Positions 1-8,845 of a stretch of DNA of 63,728 nucleotides are shown piece by piece; the first letter of the stretch is position 1, and each line of letters begins with the position of its first letter. Origin of the DNA: Clostridium sp. (GTDB lineage: Bacteria; Bacillota; Clostridia; Clostridiales; Clostridiaceae); contig JARKVD010000001.1 in assembly GCA_029851835.1 (NCBI GenBank), positions 1 to 63,728 of the forward strand. The letters are read 5' to 3'. The notes beneath the pieces were generated by a model. It saw only the letters and a program-made list of their open reading frames with translations. It did no database searches and was not told the origin of the DNA. The position numbers and the translations under genes were made by a program.

Positions 1-153
1 TGCAGTCAAAGAAAAAAGCCCTGATATTTCTAAGGCGTTCATATCAAGTGCCTTACTGTATATTGGAAGAAAAAAAGACATTATGCCAGTAGAGAGAGAG
101 GTTAAAATTAATATTAATCTTAAGTTGAAGTTGGGTTTTAATGTATTATTCAT
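1..153 (-). CDS. MFS transporter, N-terminal fragment (cut by window edge)
   Basis: The gene reads leftward and leaves the window, so only the first 51 residues are present. They begin with a short polar stretch (MNNTLKPNFNL) followed by a long hydrophobic helix, then the loop and second-helix start (FFLPIYSKAL) typical of the first transmembrane hairpin of major facilitator superfamily permeases. The start is supported by an AGGAGG ribosome binding site about 6 bases upstream. The substrate cannot be judged from this fragment, and the family call rests on a short stretch. Confidence 0.55.
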   Translation of the reverse strand, partial: MNNTLKPNFNLRLILILTSLSTGIMSFFLPIYSKALDMNALEISGLFSLTA

Positions 154-301
154 ATATTCCTCCTTTCAATTATGATAATTTATTAATCCTAAAATCAATT
201 TTTTTATTTATAAATTATTGGTTTATTTACAGTATATTGGAATTCAAGAAGCTTGGCAATGAGGTTTTCCTATGATGCCAATGAAGGTTGCTGAGATGCC
301 C

Positions 302-345
302 AAAAATAAAAAAGCACACCATCCTAGTAAGAATAGTCGTGCTTT
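302..345 (-). terminator. Intrinsic terminator for the anti-sigma operon
   Basis: Read on the minus strand, AAAGCAC (339-345) pairs with GTGCTTT (311-317) across a 21-base loop and is followed by a T-rich run. It lies about 40 bases after the stop of the anti-sigma gene. The stem is only 7 bp and the loop is long, so confidence is moderate. Confidence 0.5.
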
Positions 346-382
346 ATCATAAATTTTAGTTTTTAATTAAAGTTTATATAAA

Positions 383-1573
383 TTAATTACTATATTTTGT
401 GGAGTATATGGAAGGAAGCACGTTATCAATATCTATGGATTTAATGTGTTCATTTTCGTATAGAGATACTAATGCCTCTGGACTTCCGAATACAAGAACT
501 CCATATATATTTATACCATTAGATTTAACATAGGATAAATACTCATCAAAGTTTAAATCAAAATGGGTAAGGGTTTCAGCAACCTCGCTATGGTCTGATA
601 AATACTGAAGCAGGCTTAAAAAGTGTTTTCTGTACCCAGGGAGCAATCCGGCTGAATTATCAGGGTCGTTAGTTTTAAAGTAGTCACTAAGAAGTAGTGC
701 AGGATATTTTTTATAATAAGAGGTGTCCTTACCGGAACAATCACCATAAGGAGTTATACGAAAACCTATGGGTTTTTCTAATCTCTTGTTAGAAACCTTT
801 ACGGCACACCAGTTAAATTTAAGATTTTTATATTTGTACATTAATTCTCGTAGCTCTTCAAGTGTTAAGTTTTTTTCAAGAAGCATATATGCTGAAACAT
901 AGCTAGTATTGGGAAGTTTTTTTAGAAAAGCTATTTCTTCTTCAGATTTTTTTAAAGCAATTTCAACGTTTTCATCATAGAATTCACTATCAGCGGTATC
1001 AATCCAAAGGGGATTAAATGTTACTCCAAAGTTATTCATAAAGTATTCAGGTACAGCAACAGACTGATTTTGGTTTAATGATCCAGTAATTGATGAAGAT
1101 TCTCCAGTAAAAAGATTAGTAGATTTAAAGTTTAATGAGTAGTTACCAAATCCATTATCTTGAGCAGAAGCATAAGAAATACCATATCCAGGATTAACTA
1201 CTTCGTTTAATGCACGTAGGTCATAAAGAAAGTCTTCAGAGAATTTCTCCATAGTATGCTTTGAGGGATTATAATACTGACTTGCTACTAATGGAGAAAC
1301 AATATATTTCACTGACAACAATATTATAAATACGATTATTACAGATAAAGCAACTACTTTAAAAAGTTTACGATTAACTGTTTTTCTTACTTTCTTTGTT
1401 GTTATATCTGATTGAGTTTCTTCAGTAGAAGTGAAATTTGAAGTTATGTCTAGCTTTTCAGCTAGGTAATCATTTATAGCTTCATTTTTTTCCAATTCAC
1501 CTTCAACCAGTTTTTTCTCTTCCTCTGTTAAGGCTCCTTCTTTATATTTTTCTAATAATTCACGAAAGGTCAT
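383..1573 (-). CDS. Membrane anti-sigma factor (Sigma_reg_N/Sigma_reg_C type)
   Basis: This 396-residue protein has a short acidic N-terminal cytoplasmic part (FRELLEKYKEG...EEEK) like the sigma-factor-regulator N-terminal family. One transmembrane helix follows at about residues 71-93, then a roughly 300-residue extracytoplasmic domain. It starts inside the end of the ECF sigma gene (ATGA overlap), which gives translational coupling and is the usual arrangement of sigma and cognate anti-sigma. It probably holds the sigma factor at the membrane until an envelope signal releases it. The signal cannot be inferred. The family assignment is from N-terminal resemblance plus context, not from a search. 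Confidence 0.8.
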   Translation of the reverse strand: MTFRELLEKYKEGALTEEEKKLVEGELEKNEAINDYLAEKLDITSNFTSTEETQSDITTKKVRKTVNRKLFKVVALSVIIVFIILLSVKYIVSPLVASQYYNPSKHTMEKFSEDFLYDLRALNEVVNPGYGISYASAQDNGFGNYSLNFKSTNLFTGESSSITGSLNQNQSVAVPEYFMNNFGVTFNPLWIDTADSEFYDENVEIALKKSEEEIAFLKKLPNTSYVSAYMLLEKNLTLEELRELMYKYKNLKFNWCAVKVSNKRLEKPIGFRITPYGDCSGKDTSYYKKYPALLLSDYFKTNDPDNSAGLLPGYRKHFLSLLQYLSDHSEVAETLTHFDLNFDEYLSYVKSNGINIYGVLVFGSPEALVSLYENEHIKSIDIDNVLPSIYSTKYSN

Positions 1574-2061
1574 TTTATATCCTCCTCCAATAAATCTTTG
1601 AGCTTTTGTCTGGCGCGGAATAAAAGAGTTCGAGCAGCACCAGGAGTTGTATTGAGATTTTCTGCTATATCCTTTAAGGACATATTACAAAAGTAAAAAA
1701 GTATTACTACCTCCATACTGGTTGGTGGCAGCTTTAAGATTGCCATATATAAATTTCTTTTTTCTTCATTATTGATTATTTTTAATAGGGTGTTATCTTC
1801 AGTAGGTATATGAAAGGTATCGAGGGGATTTTGTGAAAAGTGTTTTCTATATTTTAGATTATCAAGCCATAGGTTTTTGCATACTCTAAAAAGCCAGTAT
1901 TTGATCTTTATATTATCACCATTTATGGATAATAAGGCTTTAAAGAAGGTGTCACTTACTAAGTCTTGAGCTAAATAGTGATCCTTACATAAAGAAAATG
2001 CATATAGGTATACTTCATGTGAATATCTTTCATATACTATCTCTAAGATTCTTTTCTTCAT
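1570..2061 (-). CDS. ECF-type RNA polymerase sigma factor
   Basis: The protein is 163 residues, the normal length for an ECF sigma. Sigma region 2 lies in the N-terminal third (YLYAFSLCKDHYLAQDLVSDTFFKA pattern, then the YWLFRVCKNLWLD helix). Sigma region 4 lies near the C terminus (SLKDIAENLNTTPGAARTLLFRARQKL), with the helix-turn-helix that reads the -35 element. A GGTGG-type ribosome binding site precedes the ATG. It is co-transcribed and overlaps the downstream anti-sigma gene by 4 bases, so the pair likely controls an envelope stress or antimicrobial response. ECF factors often autoregulate; I could not identify its promoter. Confidence 0.93.
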   Translation of the reverse strand: MKKRILEIVYERYSHEVYLYAFSLCKDHYLAQDLVSDTFFKALLSINGDNIKIKYWLFRVCKNLWLDNLKYRKHFSQNPLDTFHIPTEDNTLLKIINNEEKRNLYMAILKLPPTSMEVVILFYFCNMSLKDIAENLNTTPGAARTLLFRARQKLKDLLEEDIK

Positions 2062-2111
2062 CTCAATCCACCTTTCACTACATAAACGATGAAACCTTAA
2101 AAATGTTACAA

Positions 2112-2138
2112 AGAAAAAGCAGGATTTTCCTGCTTTAA
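2112..2138 (-). terminator. Intrinsic terminator after the GNAT gene
   Basis: A 9-bp perfect stem, AAAGCAGGA (2116-2124) with TCCTGCTTT (2128-2136), has a 3-base loop and, on the minus strand, is followed by TTTTTCTTTG. It lies just past the stop of the acetyltransferase and separates it from the sigma/anti-sigma operon. Confidence 0.8.
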
Positions 2139-2146
2139 TTTAAAAT

Positions 2147-2689
2147 TTATTTTTTTAGATTAGTGAAGTAATCATTCTTAGTTATTGAGTAGCATACATC
2201 ATCATAGATGTTACCGTTATATATTTCACTGGAGTATCTAATTGTTCCTTCATAAACAAAACCACATTTTTCAATAACTCTTTTAGATTTGATATTAAAA
2301 GGATAATGATAACAGGATACAACTTCAAGATTTTCTTCTTCAAAAAGATGTTTTATTACAGCTTTAACACCCTCGGTCATAATTCCTTTTCCCCAATAGT
2401 CTTCAGAAAGTACATAACCAATCATTTTACTGTTATTTATTTCGCGTTTTCTATCCTTATGGACTCCAATAGAACCTATAACTTTATTGTTTTCTTTATA
2501 AACTATAGCTCGAACTTCATTACCTTCTATAAAGGAGTTAAGAATTTCTAAGGAAATATCTTTGTTTTCATGAGGTGGCCATCCTGCATTGGGACCTACA
2601 TTTTCATTTTTGGCATATTCATATAAATCGTCTAAGTCATCTAGTGTCCACGGTCTTAAAAGTAAGCGTTCAGTTTCAAGTACCTTCAT
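2147..2689 (-). CDS. GNAT N-acetyltransferase, RimJ/RimL type
   Basis: The 180-residue protein opens with the L-E-T-E-R-L-L-L-R-P-W signature typical of the RimJ/RimL group of GCN5-related acetyltransferases. It has an acetyl-CoA-binding segment (GYVLSEDYWGKGIMTEG) in the middle and the N-x-x-S-K-R-V-I-E-K-CGF motif near the C terminus. GGAGG lies 6 bases before the ATG. Family members acetylate protein N-termini, amino sugars or antibiotics; the acceptor here is unknown. It is monocistronic, with its own terminator. Confidence 0.9.
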   Translation of the reverse strand: MKVLETERLLLRPWTLDDLDDLYEYAKNENVGPNAGWPPHENKDISLEILNSFIEGNEVRAIVYKENNKVIGSIGVHKDRKREINNSKMIGYVLSEDYWGKGIMTEGVKAVIKHLFEEENLEVVSCYHYPFNIKSKRVIEKCGFVYEGTIRYSSEIYNGNIYDDVCYSITKNDYFTNLKK

Positions 2690-2848
2690 TACAATACCTC
2701 CAGAAATTTAATCTTAATATAATTCATTATAAAGTACCATATATTACAGTAAAAGTAAATGAGAAAACTAAAGGCTCAATAACACTAGAATAATTGATAG
2801 TAAATATCTTATAATATTAAATATAATCTAATTTTAGGAGGATTAAAA

Positions 2849-3199
2849 ATGAGCGTATTATTTGTAGAGTATCCAAAATGCACAACTTGCATAAAGGCAA
2901 AGAAATTTTTAAAGGAAAATGGGGTAGAGTTTGAGGATAGACATATTGTTGAAAACAACCCAACTGTTGAAGAGCTTAATCAGTGGATAGATAAAAGTGG
3001 ATTAGAGATTAAGAAGTTCTTTAATACATCAGGAATGTTATATAAAGAAATGAATCTTAAGGATAAGATAAAGGATATGACAAGAGAGGAATGTGTAGAG
3101 CTTCTTGCAACAAACGGAATGTTAGTAAAAAGACCTATTCTTATTAAAGATGATAAAGTATTAGTTGGGTTTAAGGAAGACCAATACAAAGAAATATAA
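2849..3199 (+). CDS. ArsC/Spx-like thioredoxin-fold protein
   Basis: This is a 116-residue member of the ArsC family. It has an early CxxC motif (C11-T-T-C14) in the sequence YPKCTTCIKAKKFL and the family's late R-P-I-L-I segment (KRPILIKDDKVLVGF). In true arsenate reductases the first Cys attacks arsenate, while in Spx-like members it senses redox state. Nothing distinguishes the two roles here. AGGAGG precedes the ATG. It sits 34 bases upstream of aroB and may be co-transcribed with the shikimate genes, though no functional link is obvious. Confidence 0.85.
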   Translation: MSVLFVEYPKCTTCIKAKKFLKENGVEFEDRHIVENNPTVEELNQWIDKSGLEIKKFFNTSGMLYKEMNLKDKIKDMTREECVELLATNGMLVKRPILIKDDKVLVGFKEDQYKEI

Positions 3200-3233
3200 A
3201 GCTGGTATTCAAGAAGATTTAGGAGTGAAGACA

Positions 3234-4295
3234 GTGAAAAGTATAGAAGTTAGGCTTCCTAATAATAGTTATGAGCTTTTAATACACAAGGGACTTATAG
3301 GTAATATAGGTTCGCAGGTGTTAAAGGTTTATAAAGGCGATAAAATTGCCATAGTAACTGATGAAAACGTAGATAAGTTTTATGGGGATATAGTTGAACA
3401 GTCCTTAAAAAGCCATGGGTTTAATACATTAAAAATAGTTTTAAAACCAGGTGAGAAGACTAAATCCATGGATCAAGCATTAGGACTATATGACTCACTT
3501 TTGGACTTTGGGATAAATAGGGGTAACCTTATTATAGCTTTAGGTGGAGGAGTAATAGGAGATCTAACGGGATTCTGTGCTTCAACATTATTAAGAGGAA
3601 TACCATATATTCAAATTCCAACATCCCTTTTAGCTCAAATTGACTCTTCTATTGGTGGAAAGGTTGCTATAGACCTTCCAAAAGGGAAAAATTTAGTTGG
3701 AAGCTTTTATCATCCTAAGGCGGTATATATAGATCCAGAAGTTTTAGAAACCTTAGATAAAAGGTTCTTAAATGATGGATTAGGTGAAGTTATAAAGTAT
3801 GCTTTAATAAAGGATAGAGTTTTATTTGAAGAGCTTAAGGAAATTGATAGTTATGAAGAGCTTTCAAAACATATAGAGAATATCATTTATAAGTGCTGCT
3901 GTATAAAAAAGCATGTGGTTGAGGCTGATGAGAGAGATACAGGAGAAAGAATGATATTAAACTTTGGACACACTATAGGACATGGAATTGAAAAGCTTCA
4001 AAATTATGAAGGCTTAAGTCATGGGGAGGCGGTTTCTGTTGGTATGCACTATATTACCTTAAATAGTGAAAAAGAGGGATTAACAGCAGAAGGTACAGCC
4101 AAGGATATAAAGGAATTACTTAAGAAGTTTAACCTGCCTTATGAAGTTCATGATATAAGGAAAGAAGACTTAATGGAAGCTTTAGCAATGGATAAGAAAA
4201 ATATAGGTAAGAGCATGAATCTTATATTACTTAAGGATATTGGAGAAGCTTTTATTTATAAAGTATCAGGGAAAGAATTAGAGAAGTTTATTTAG
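3234..4295 (+). CDS. aroB: 3-Dehydroquinate synthase
   Basis: AroB converts DAHP to 3-dehydroquinate, the second step of the shikimate pathway, using NAD+ and a divalent metal. Clear family motifs are the NAD-binding GGGVIGDLTGF near residue 100, PTSLLAQIDSSIGGK, the metal-site region GEVIKYALI and GHTIGHGIE. I chose the GTG at 3234 because AGGAG lies 8 bases upstream and the protein then begins KSIEVRL at normal family length (353 residues). An in-frame ATG at 3165 would overlap the preceding gene. It is the first gene of an aroB-aroA-aroC-aroK operon. Confidence 0.95.
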   Translation: MKSIEVRLPNNSYELLIHKGLIGNIGSQVLKVYKGDKIAIVTDENVDKFYGDIVEQSLKSHGFNTLKIVLKPGEKTKSMDQALGLYDSLLDFGINRGNLIIALGGGVIGDLTGFCASTLLRGIPYIQIPTSLLAQIDSSIGGKVAIDLPKGKNLVGSFYHPKAVYIDPEVLETLDKRFLNDGLGEVIKYALIKDRVLFEELKEIDSYEELSKHIENIIYKCCCIKKHVVEADERDTGERMILNFGHTIGHGIEKLQNYEGLSHGEAVSVGMHYITLNSEKEGLTAEGTAKDIKELLKKFNLPYEVHDIRKEDLMEALAMDKKNIGKSMNLILLKDIGEAFIYKVSGKELEKFI

Positions 4296-4316
4296 TTACA
4301 TCTAGGAGGAATGATA

Positions 4317-5609
4317 ATGGAAAAGATAAGAATTAAACCTAGAAGGTTAAGTGGAAATGTGACAATTCCTCCATCAAAGAGCCTTGGACATAGGGGAATA
4401 ATTTCAGCTGCGTTAAGCATAGGAGTATCTAAAGTTACTAATGTTCAGTTTTCAAAGGATATAATTGCGACCATTGAAATAATGAAAATGCTGGGAGCAA
4501 AAATTGACATAGATAAAGATGAATTAATAATTGATGGAAGTAATATTTTTCTCAATTCTAGTAAGCAGCTTCAGTTTCAGTGTAATGAGTCTGGTTCTAC
4601 TCTGAGATTTCTTATTCCTATTGCTTTAGTTAAGGATGGAGAATATGTTTTTAATGGGAAAGGTAAGCTGGTTTCAAGACCATTGACTTCATATTATGAA
4701 ATCTTTGAAGAAAAGGGGATTGAATACTATACAAATGAAGGCGATCTTCCCTTAAAGGTAAGGGGGAGTCTGAAGAGTGGAACTTATAGATTAAGAGGGG
4801 ACATAAGCTCACAATTTATAACGGGATTACTTTTTGCTCTTCCTCTTTTAGATGGAGATTCTGAAATTATAGTCACTACAAATCTTGAATCTAAGGGATA
4901 CATAGATTTAACATTAGATGTACTAAAGAGTTTTGGAATTCAAGTAGAAAATGAAGATTACAGGGTGTTTAGAATTAAGGGAAGTCAAAGCTATTACCCA
5001 AGAGAGTTTAGAATTGAGGGGGACTACTCTCAAGGTGCATTTTATTTAGTAGCTGGAGCTATAGGCTGTGATATTAAGTGCGAGGATTTAAGTAAGGACT
5101 CGCTTCAAGGAGATAAGGTAATTATAGATATTCTTAAAAGAATGGGCTGTGAATTTGAAGAGACAGATACATATATTCGAGCACTTCCATCAAAGTTAAA
5201 AGGAATTGATATAGATGTTTCTCAATGTCCAGATTTAGTTCCAATTTTAGGGGTTGCAGCTAGCCTTGCCAAGGGAAAAACCAGGATACTTAATGGTAAG
5301 AGAGTTAGAATTAAAGAATCAGACAGACTTTATGCAACAGCTGTAGAGCTTAATAAAATTGGTGCAGATATAACTGAACTTGAAGATGGGTTAATCATAG
5401 AAGGCGTAGAAGGATTTCAAGGTGGAGAAGTGGATTCACATAATGACCATAGAATAGTTATGGCTTTAGCCATGGCAGCAACAAGAGCTAATGGGGATAT
5501 TGTGATTAATGATCCAATGGCCATTGAAAAATCCTATCCAAACTTCTTTGAGGATTATAAAAATCTTGGGGGTGATGTGATTGAGTTCAATACTAGGAAC
5601 GAAGGTTAA
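4317..5609 (+). CDS. aroA: 5-Enolpyruvylshikimate-3-phosphate synthase
   Basis: AroA transfers enolpyruvyl from PEP to shikimate-3-phosphate. Visible motifs are PPSKSLGHR near the N terminus, the PEP-site N-E-S-G-S-T-L-R-F, GDISSQF, the catalytic Asp in CPDLVPIL, KESDR and NDHRI. Two in-frame ATGs stand 6 bases apart; the second (4317) is better spaced from AGGAGGA at 4304-4310, giving 430 residues. The N-E-S-G-S-T motif replaces the more usual N-A-G-T-A-x-R, which suggests the class II-like active site seen in many Gram-positives (inference). Its end overlaps the start of aroC by 29 bases. Confidence 0.95.
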   Translation: MEKIRIKPRRLSGNVTIPPSKSLGHRGIISAALSIGVSKVTNVQFSKDIIATIEIMKMLGAKIDIDKDELIIDGSNIFLNSSKQLQFQCNESGSTLRFLIPIALVKDGEYVFNGKGKLVSRPLTSYYEIFEEKGIEYYTNEGDLPLKVRGSLKSGTYRLRGDISSQFITGLLFALPLLDGDSEIIVTTNLESKGYIDLTLDVLKSFGIQVENEDYRVFRIKGSQSYYPREFRIEGDYSQGAFYLVAGAIGCDIKCEDLSKDSLQGDKVIIDILKRMGCEFEETDTYIRALPSKLKGIDIDVSQCPDLVPILGVAASLAKGKTRILNGKRVRIKESDRLYATAVELNKIGADITELEDGLIIEGVEGFQGGEVDSHNDHRIVMALAMAATRANGDIVINDPMAIEKSYPNFFEDYKNLGGDVIEFNTRNEG

Positions 5610-6660
5610 GATATCCGTTTTTGGAGAATCACATGGAGAGGCTATTGGAGTAGTAATAGATGGCCTTCCAGCTGGTCACACTATTGATTTTGATTGGATT
5701 TATGAAGAGATGAAAAGACGCGCTCCAGGACAGAATAAATTTTCAACAACTAGAGTTGAGAAGGATATTCCAAGGGTTTTAAGCGGTATCTTTGAAGGGA
5801 AAACTACTGGGGCACCACTTACTGCCATTATAGAAAATACCAATACAAACTCTAAAGATTATTCAGAGTTGAAGTCAAAAATGAGACCAAGTCATGCTGA
5901 CTATCCAGCTATGGTTAAATATAAGGGCTTTAATGATTATAGAGGTGGAGGTCATTTTTCTGGGAGACTTACAGCCATGTTTGTATTTGCTGGCGCGGTC
6001 TGCAAAGAGATTTTAAAGGATCAAAACATATTTATAGGAGCTCATATAAAATCTATAGCTAAGGTAAAAGATAAGAAGTTTGATGGAATTAATATTTCCA
6101 GGGAAGTAATTGAAGAATTAAGAAAAGAAAGCTTCCCGGTTCTTGATAAATCTATTGCAGAGGCGATGCAGAAGGAAATTTTAAGTGCTAAAGAGCAGGG
6201 GGATTCTGTGGGGGGAGTAATAGAAGCTGTTATTATAAATCTTCCAACAGGACTCGGAAATCCCATGTTTTACTCTGTAGAAAGTGTTTTATCTCATATG
6301 CTGTTCTCTATTCCGGCAGTAAAGGGCGTTGAATTTGGAGAAGGGTTCGAGATAACAGAATTAAGAGGAAGCAAGGCTAATGATGGTTACTATATTGAGG
6401 ATGGAAAAATTAAAACTTATAGCAATAATAACGGGGGAGTATTAGGTGGAATTACTACAGGTATGCCAGTAGTTTTTTCTGTTGCAATAAAGCCTACCCC
6501 ATCAATTGCTTTAAAACAGAACACTGTAAATATAAATAATGAAGTAAATGATATTCTTGAAATAAAGGGAAGGCATGATCCATGTATAGTTCAAAGAGCA
6601 GTGACCGTTGTAGAATGTGCTGCAGCAGTTGCTATTCTTGATATATTACTTCAAGGGTGA
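5581..6660 (+). CDS. aroC: Chorismate synthase
   Basis: AroC makes chorismate from EPSP using reduced FMN. Signatures are GESHG close to the N terminus, RPSHADY, the glycine-rich RGGGHFSGR, GGVLGGIT and the C-terminal GRHDPC. The start is TTG at 5581, with GGGGGT about 8 bases upstream, inside the last codons of aroA. This gives 359 residues and the expected short leader (SSILGTKVK) before ISVFGESHG. The overlap suggests translational coupling with aroA. Confidence 0.95.
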   Translation: MSSILGTKVKISVFGESHGEAIGVVIDGLPAGHTIDFDWIYEEMKRRAPGQNKFSTTRVEKDIPRVLSGIFEGKTTGAPLTAIIENTNTNSKDYSELKSKMRPSHADYPAMVKYKGFNDYRGGGHFSGRLTAMFVFAGAVCKEILKDQNIFIGAHIKSIAKVKDKKFDGINISREVIEELRKESFPVLDKSIAEAMQKEILSAKEQGDSVGGVIEAVIINLPTGLGNPMFYSVESVLSHMLFSIPAVKGVEFGEGFEITELRGSKANDGYYIEDGKIKTYSNNNGGVLGGITTGMPVVFSVAIKPTPSIALKQNTVNINNEVNDILEIKGRHDPCIVQRAVTVVECAAAVAILDILLQG

Positions 6661-6673
6661 AGAGGTATATTTA

Positions 6674-7171
6674 ATGAGGAATATAGTATTAATAGGTATG
6701 CCGGGATGCGGAAAGTCAACTATAGGAAGAATGATAAGCAAAGAAACTGGTCTGAGACATATAGATTTAGATGAGTACATAGTTGAAAGCAATGAGATGT
6801 CCATAGAAGAAATGTTTAACCATGGAGAAGAGTTTTTCAGAGATAGGGAGACAAAGGCAGTTGAAGAGGTAAGTCAGAATTCTGGTATTATAATTTCTAC
6901 GGGTGGAGGAGTTATAAAACGCTCAGAAAATATGTACCAATTAAAGAATAATGGGATTATTCTCTTTATCGATAGAAGTCCTGAAAAAATAATTGAAACT
7001 CTAGATAATTCAGTTAGACCACTATTAAAGGATGGAGTTAAGAGAATATATGATTTGTACAAGGAAAGATATGCTCTTTATATAAATTATGGTGACAGGA
7101 TAATTCTCAATGATGGAGAACTTAATAAAGTAGTAAATGAGATTAAGGATATAATAGGGTTAATGAAATAA
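6674..7171 (+). CDS. aroK: Shikimate kinase
   Basis: AroK phosphorylates shikimate, the step before AroA. At 165 residues it has the usual length. Features are the Walker A GMPGCGKST at residues 8-16, the shikimate-binding DLDEYI with the downstream FRDRE, and STGGGVI. The ATG at 6674 was chosen over upstream in-frame starts because a GAGG lies about 8 bases before it and homologues begin with N-I-V-L-I-G. It is the last gene of the aro operon, followed by a strong terminator. Confidence 0.94.
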   Translation: MRNIVLIGMPGCGKSTIGRMISKETGLRHIDLDEYIVESNEMSIEEMFNHGEEFFRDRETKAVEEVSQNSGIIISTGGGVIKRSENMYQLKNNGIILFIDRSPEKIIETLDNSVRPLLKDGVKRIYDLYKERYALYINYGDRIILNDGELNKVVNEIKDIIGLMK

Positions 7172-7214
7172 AATCAGGGTTAAGTATAGAACTATGCTTA
7201 ACCCTGATTTTATT
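7168..7214. terminator. Two-way terminator between aroK and sensor kinase
   Basis: A perfect 14-bp inverted repeat, AAATCAGGGTTAAG (7171-7184) with CTTAACCCTGATTT (7197-7210), has a T run on each strand. It closes the aro operon and the convergent kinase gene, whose stop codon touches the outer arm. Confidence 0.92.
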
Positions 7215-8634
7215 TATAGATATCTGAAAACTCAATTTCAATTCTTTCTATTTTATTTTTATAGGCTTTCTTTTTATACTCTGTTTTTTCACAAGAGGAA
7301 TTATCAAAATCTAATCTTATGTTTGGAAAGCAGAGTGTAAAATCACTGCCGTTACCAGGTGAGCTTGTTAGTGTAACGTCTCCCTCATGAAGAAGCATTA
7401 AGCTTTTAACTAAAGCTAAACCAATGCCAGTACCCTCTGCATTTCTTGAAAGAGAATCATCTATTTGTGCAAATCTATCAAAAATGACTTTTTGATATTC
7501 CTCATCAATTCCTATGCCTGTATCTCTAACGGAGATATATACAGCTTTAGGTTTTGTATATATGGTGATAAAGATTGTACCTCCTCCATCAGTAAATTTT
7601 ATGGCATTAGATATGAGATTAAGAATAATCCTTTCAAGCTTATCGGGATCAACGGCAATAATTTTTTCCTCTACATCTGTATCAAAAATTATATTTAATT
7701 CCTTTTCTTGAATAAATTCAGATACAGAGGAGACTATATTTTCTACAGATTCAACAATATCTATATTTTCCTTTTTGATTTCATAAACAGTATCATCTAT
7801 TTTAGAAATGTCTAAGATATTGTTTATAAGCCTTATCAATCTAAAGGAATTCTGTTTAATCATGGAGTTATAGGTTTTGCACTTTTTTATATCCTGTATA
7901 TCATTATTAAATTGAATGTCTAGTAGCTGATGAGCTCCATAAATTACATTGATTGGAGTTTTTAGCTCGTGTGATATGTTAGTGAAAAGTTTAGTTCTAT
8001 TTTGATCGTATCTCATTAATTCTTCATTAGCCTTTTCTAAAGCATGTTTACTATTTGAAAGTTGGACATTACTAAGGTAATAAGCTTTAGAATACTTATA
8101 TTGTGAAGAGGTTAGTATATAACTAACTATATTTGTGAAAAAAATTGATAATATGTTATCATATAAAAATTGATTATCTAGCAATATGAAACTCAAAATT
8201 CCGATAAATAGAAGATTGTATGGAATTAGCACAGTCAATGAATCTTTTTTACTTAACTGAATTAAAGTACTTAATGCTAAAGTAATAATAATATATGATG
8301 AGATTTCATCGGTAAAAAGAATTAACATTAAAGAAATAGACATCCCCCATAAGTATATAAGAATAGTAAAAAGCAAGTATGAAACTCTAAGAATATTAAA
8401 GTTAGATATACTTGAACATATTTTTTTATAAGCAAAAGTCCATAGGATTAAAATTATCACCAATATGGTATAGAAAGATGCTAATACATAGTTAGGTTCA
8501 AAGGTAAAATCATAAAAGAGTCCAATTAAAATGTCCATACTAAGGAATATTATATTAAAAAAGAATATAAATATAGAAATACTGTAACATTTATTAAGAT
8601 TTTCTTTTATTCTATAAATATCAAATTCACTCAT
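7210..8634 (-). CDS. Membrane sensor histidine kinase (orphan)
   Basis: This 474-residue kinase has about six hydrophobic helices between residues 18 and 175, a short coiled linker, and a HisKA domain with the phospho-acceptor in NISHELKTPINV (His222). A complete HATPase domain follows (N box LISNAIKFT, DTGIGI, EGTGIGLALVKSL). There is no separate extracytoplasmic domain, so it may sense within the membrane. ATG 8634, preceded by GAGAGTGG, is preferred to an ATG 36 bases upstream without an obvious ribosome binding site. No response regulator is adjacent. The C-terminal tail ends EIEFSDIYK, closely matching the tail of the kinase at 30613-32622 (see findings). Confidence 0.9.
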   Translation of the reverse strand: MSEFDIYRIKENLNKCYSISIFIFFFNIIFLSMDILIGLFYDFTFEPNYVLASFYTILVIILILWTFAYKKICSSISNFNILRVSYLLFTILIYLWGMSISLMLILFTDEISSYIIITLALSTLIQLSKKDSLTVLIPYNLLFIGILSFILLDNQFLYDNILSIFFTNIVSYILTSSQYKYSKAYYLSNVQLSNSKHALEKANEELMRYDQNRTKLFTNISHELKTPINVIYGAHQLLDIQFNNDIQDIKKCKTYNSMIKQNSFRLIRLINNILDISKIDDTVYEIKKENIDIVESVENIVSSVSEFIQEKELNIIFDTDVEEKIIAVDPDKLERIILNLISNAIKFTDGGGTIFITIYTKPKAVYISVRDTGIGIDEEYQKVIFDRFAQIDDSLSRNAEGTGIGLALVKSLMLLHEGDVTLTSSPGNGSDFTLCFPNIRLDFDNSSCEKTEYKKKAYKNKIERIEIEFSDIYK

Positions 8635-8777
8635 AAAAATACACCACTCTCTAATTCTTGGTAAAATCATACATTAATAAAATAATTATACATCAAATTG
8701 ATAAGAATTTGCACTATATTTTAAGTTGTGTAGAGAATATTATTAATTAAACATGCAGTTATCCTAATATAAGGTAA

Positions 8778-8806
8778 TTGACAAAAAATTTCATACATGT
8801 AATAAT
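8778..8806 (+). promoter_or_regulatory. SigA-type promoter of glpP
   Basis: TTGACA at 8778-8783 is followed after 17 bases by AATAAT (8801-8806), preceded by TG in the extended -10 position. It lies 40 bases upstream of the glpP start and is the clearest vegetative promoter in the window. Confidence 0.75.
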
Positions 8807-8845
8807 GAAAAAAACAATTGAAAACAGTTGCATGAGGGGTATGAT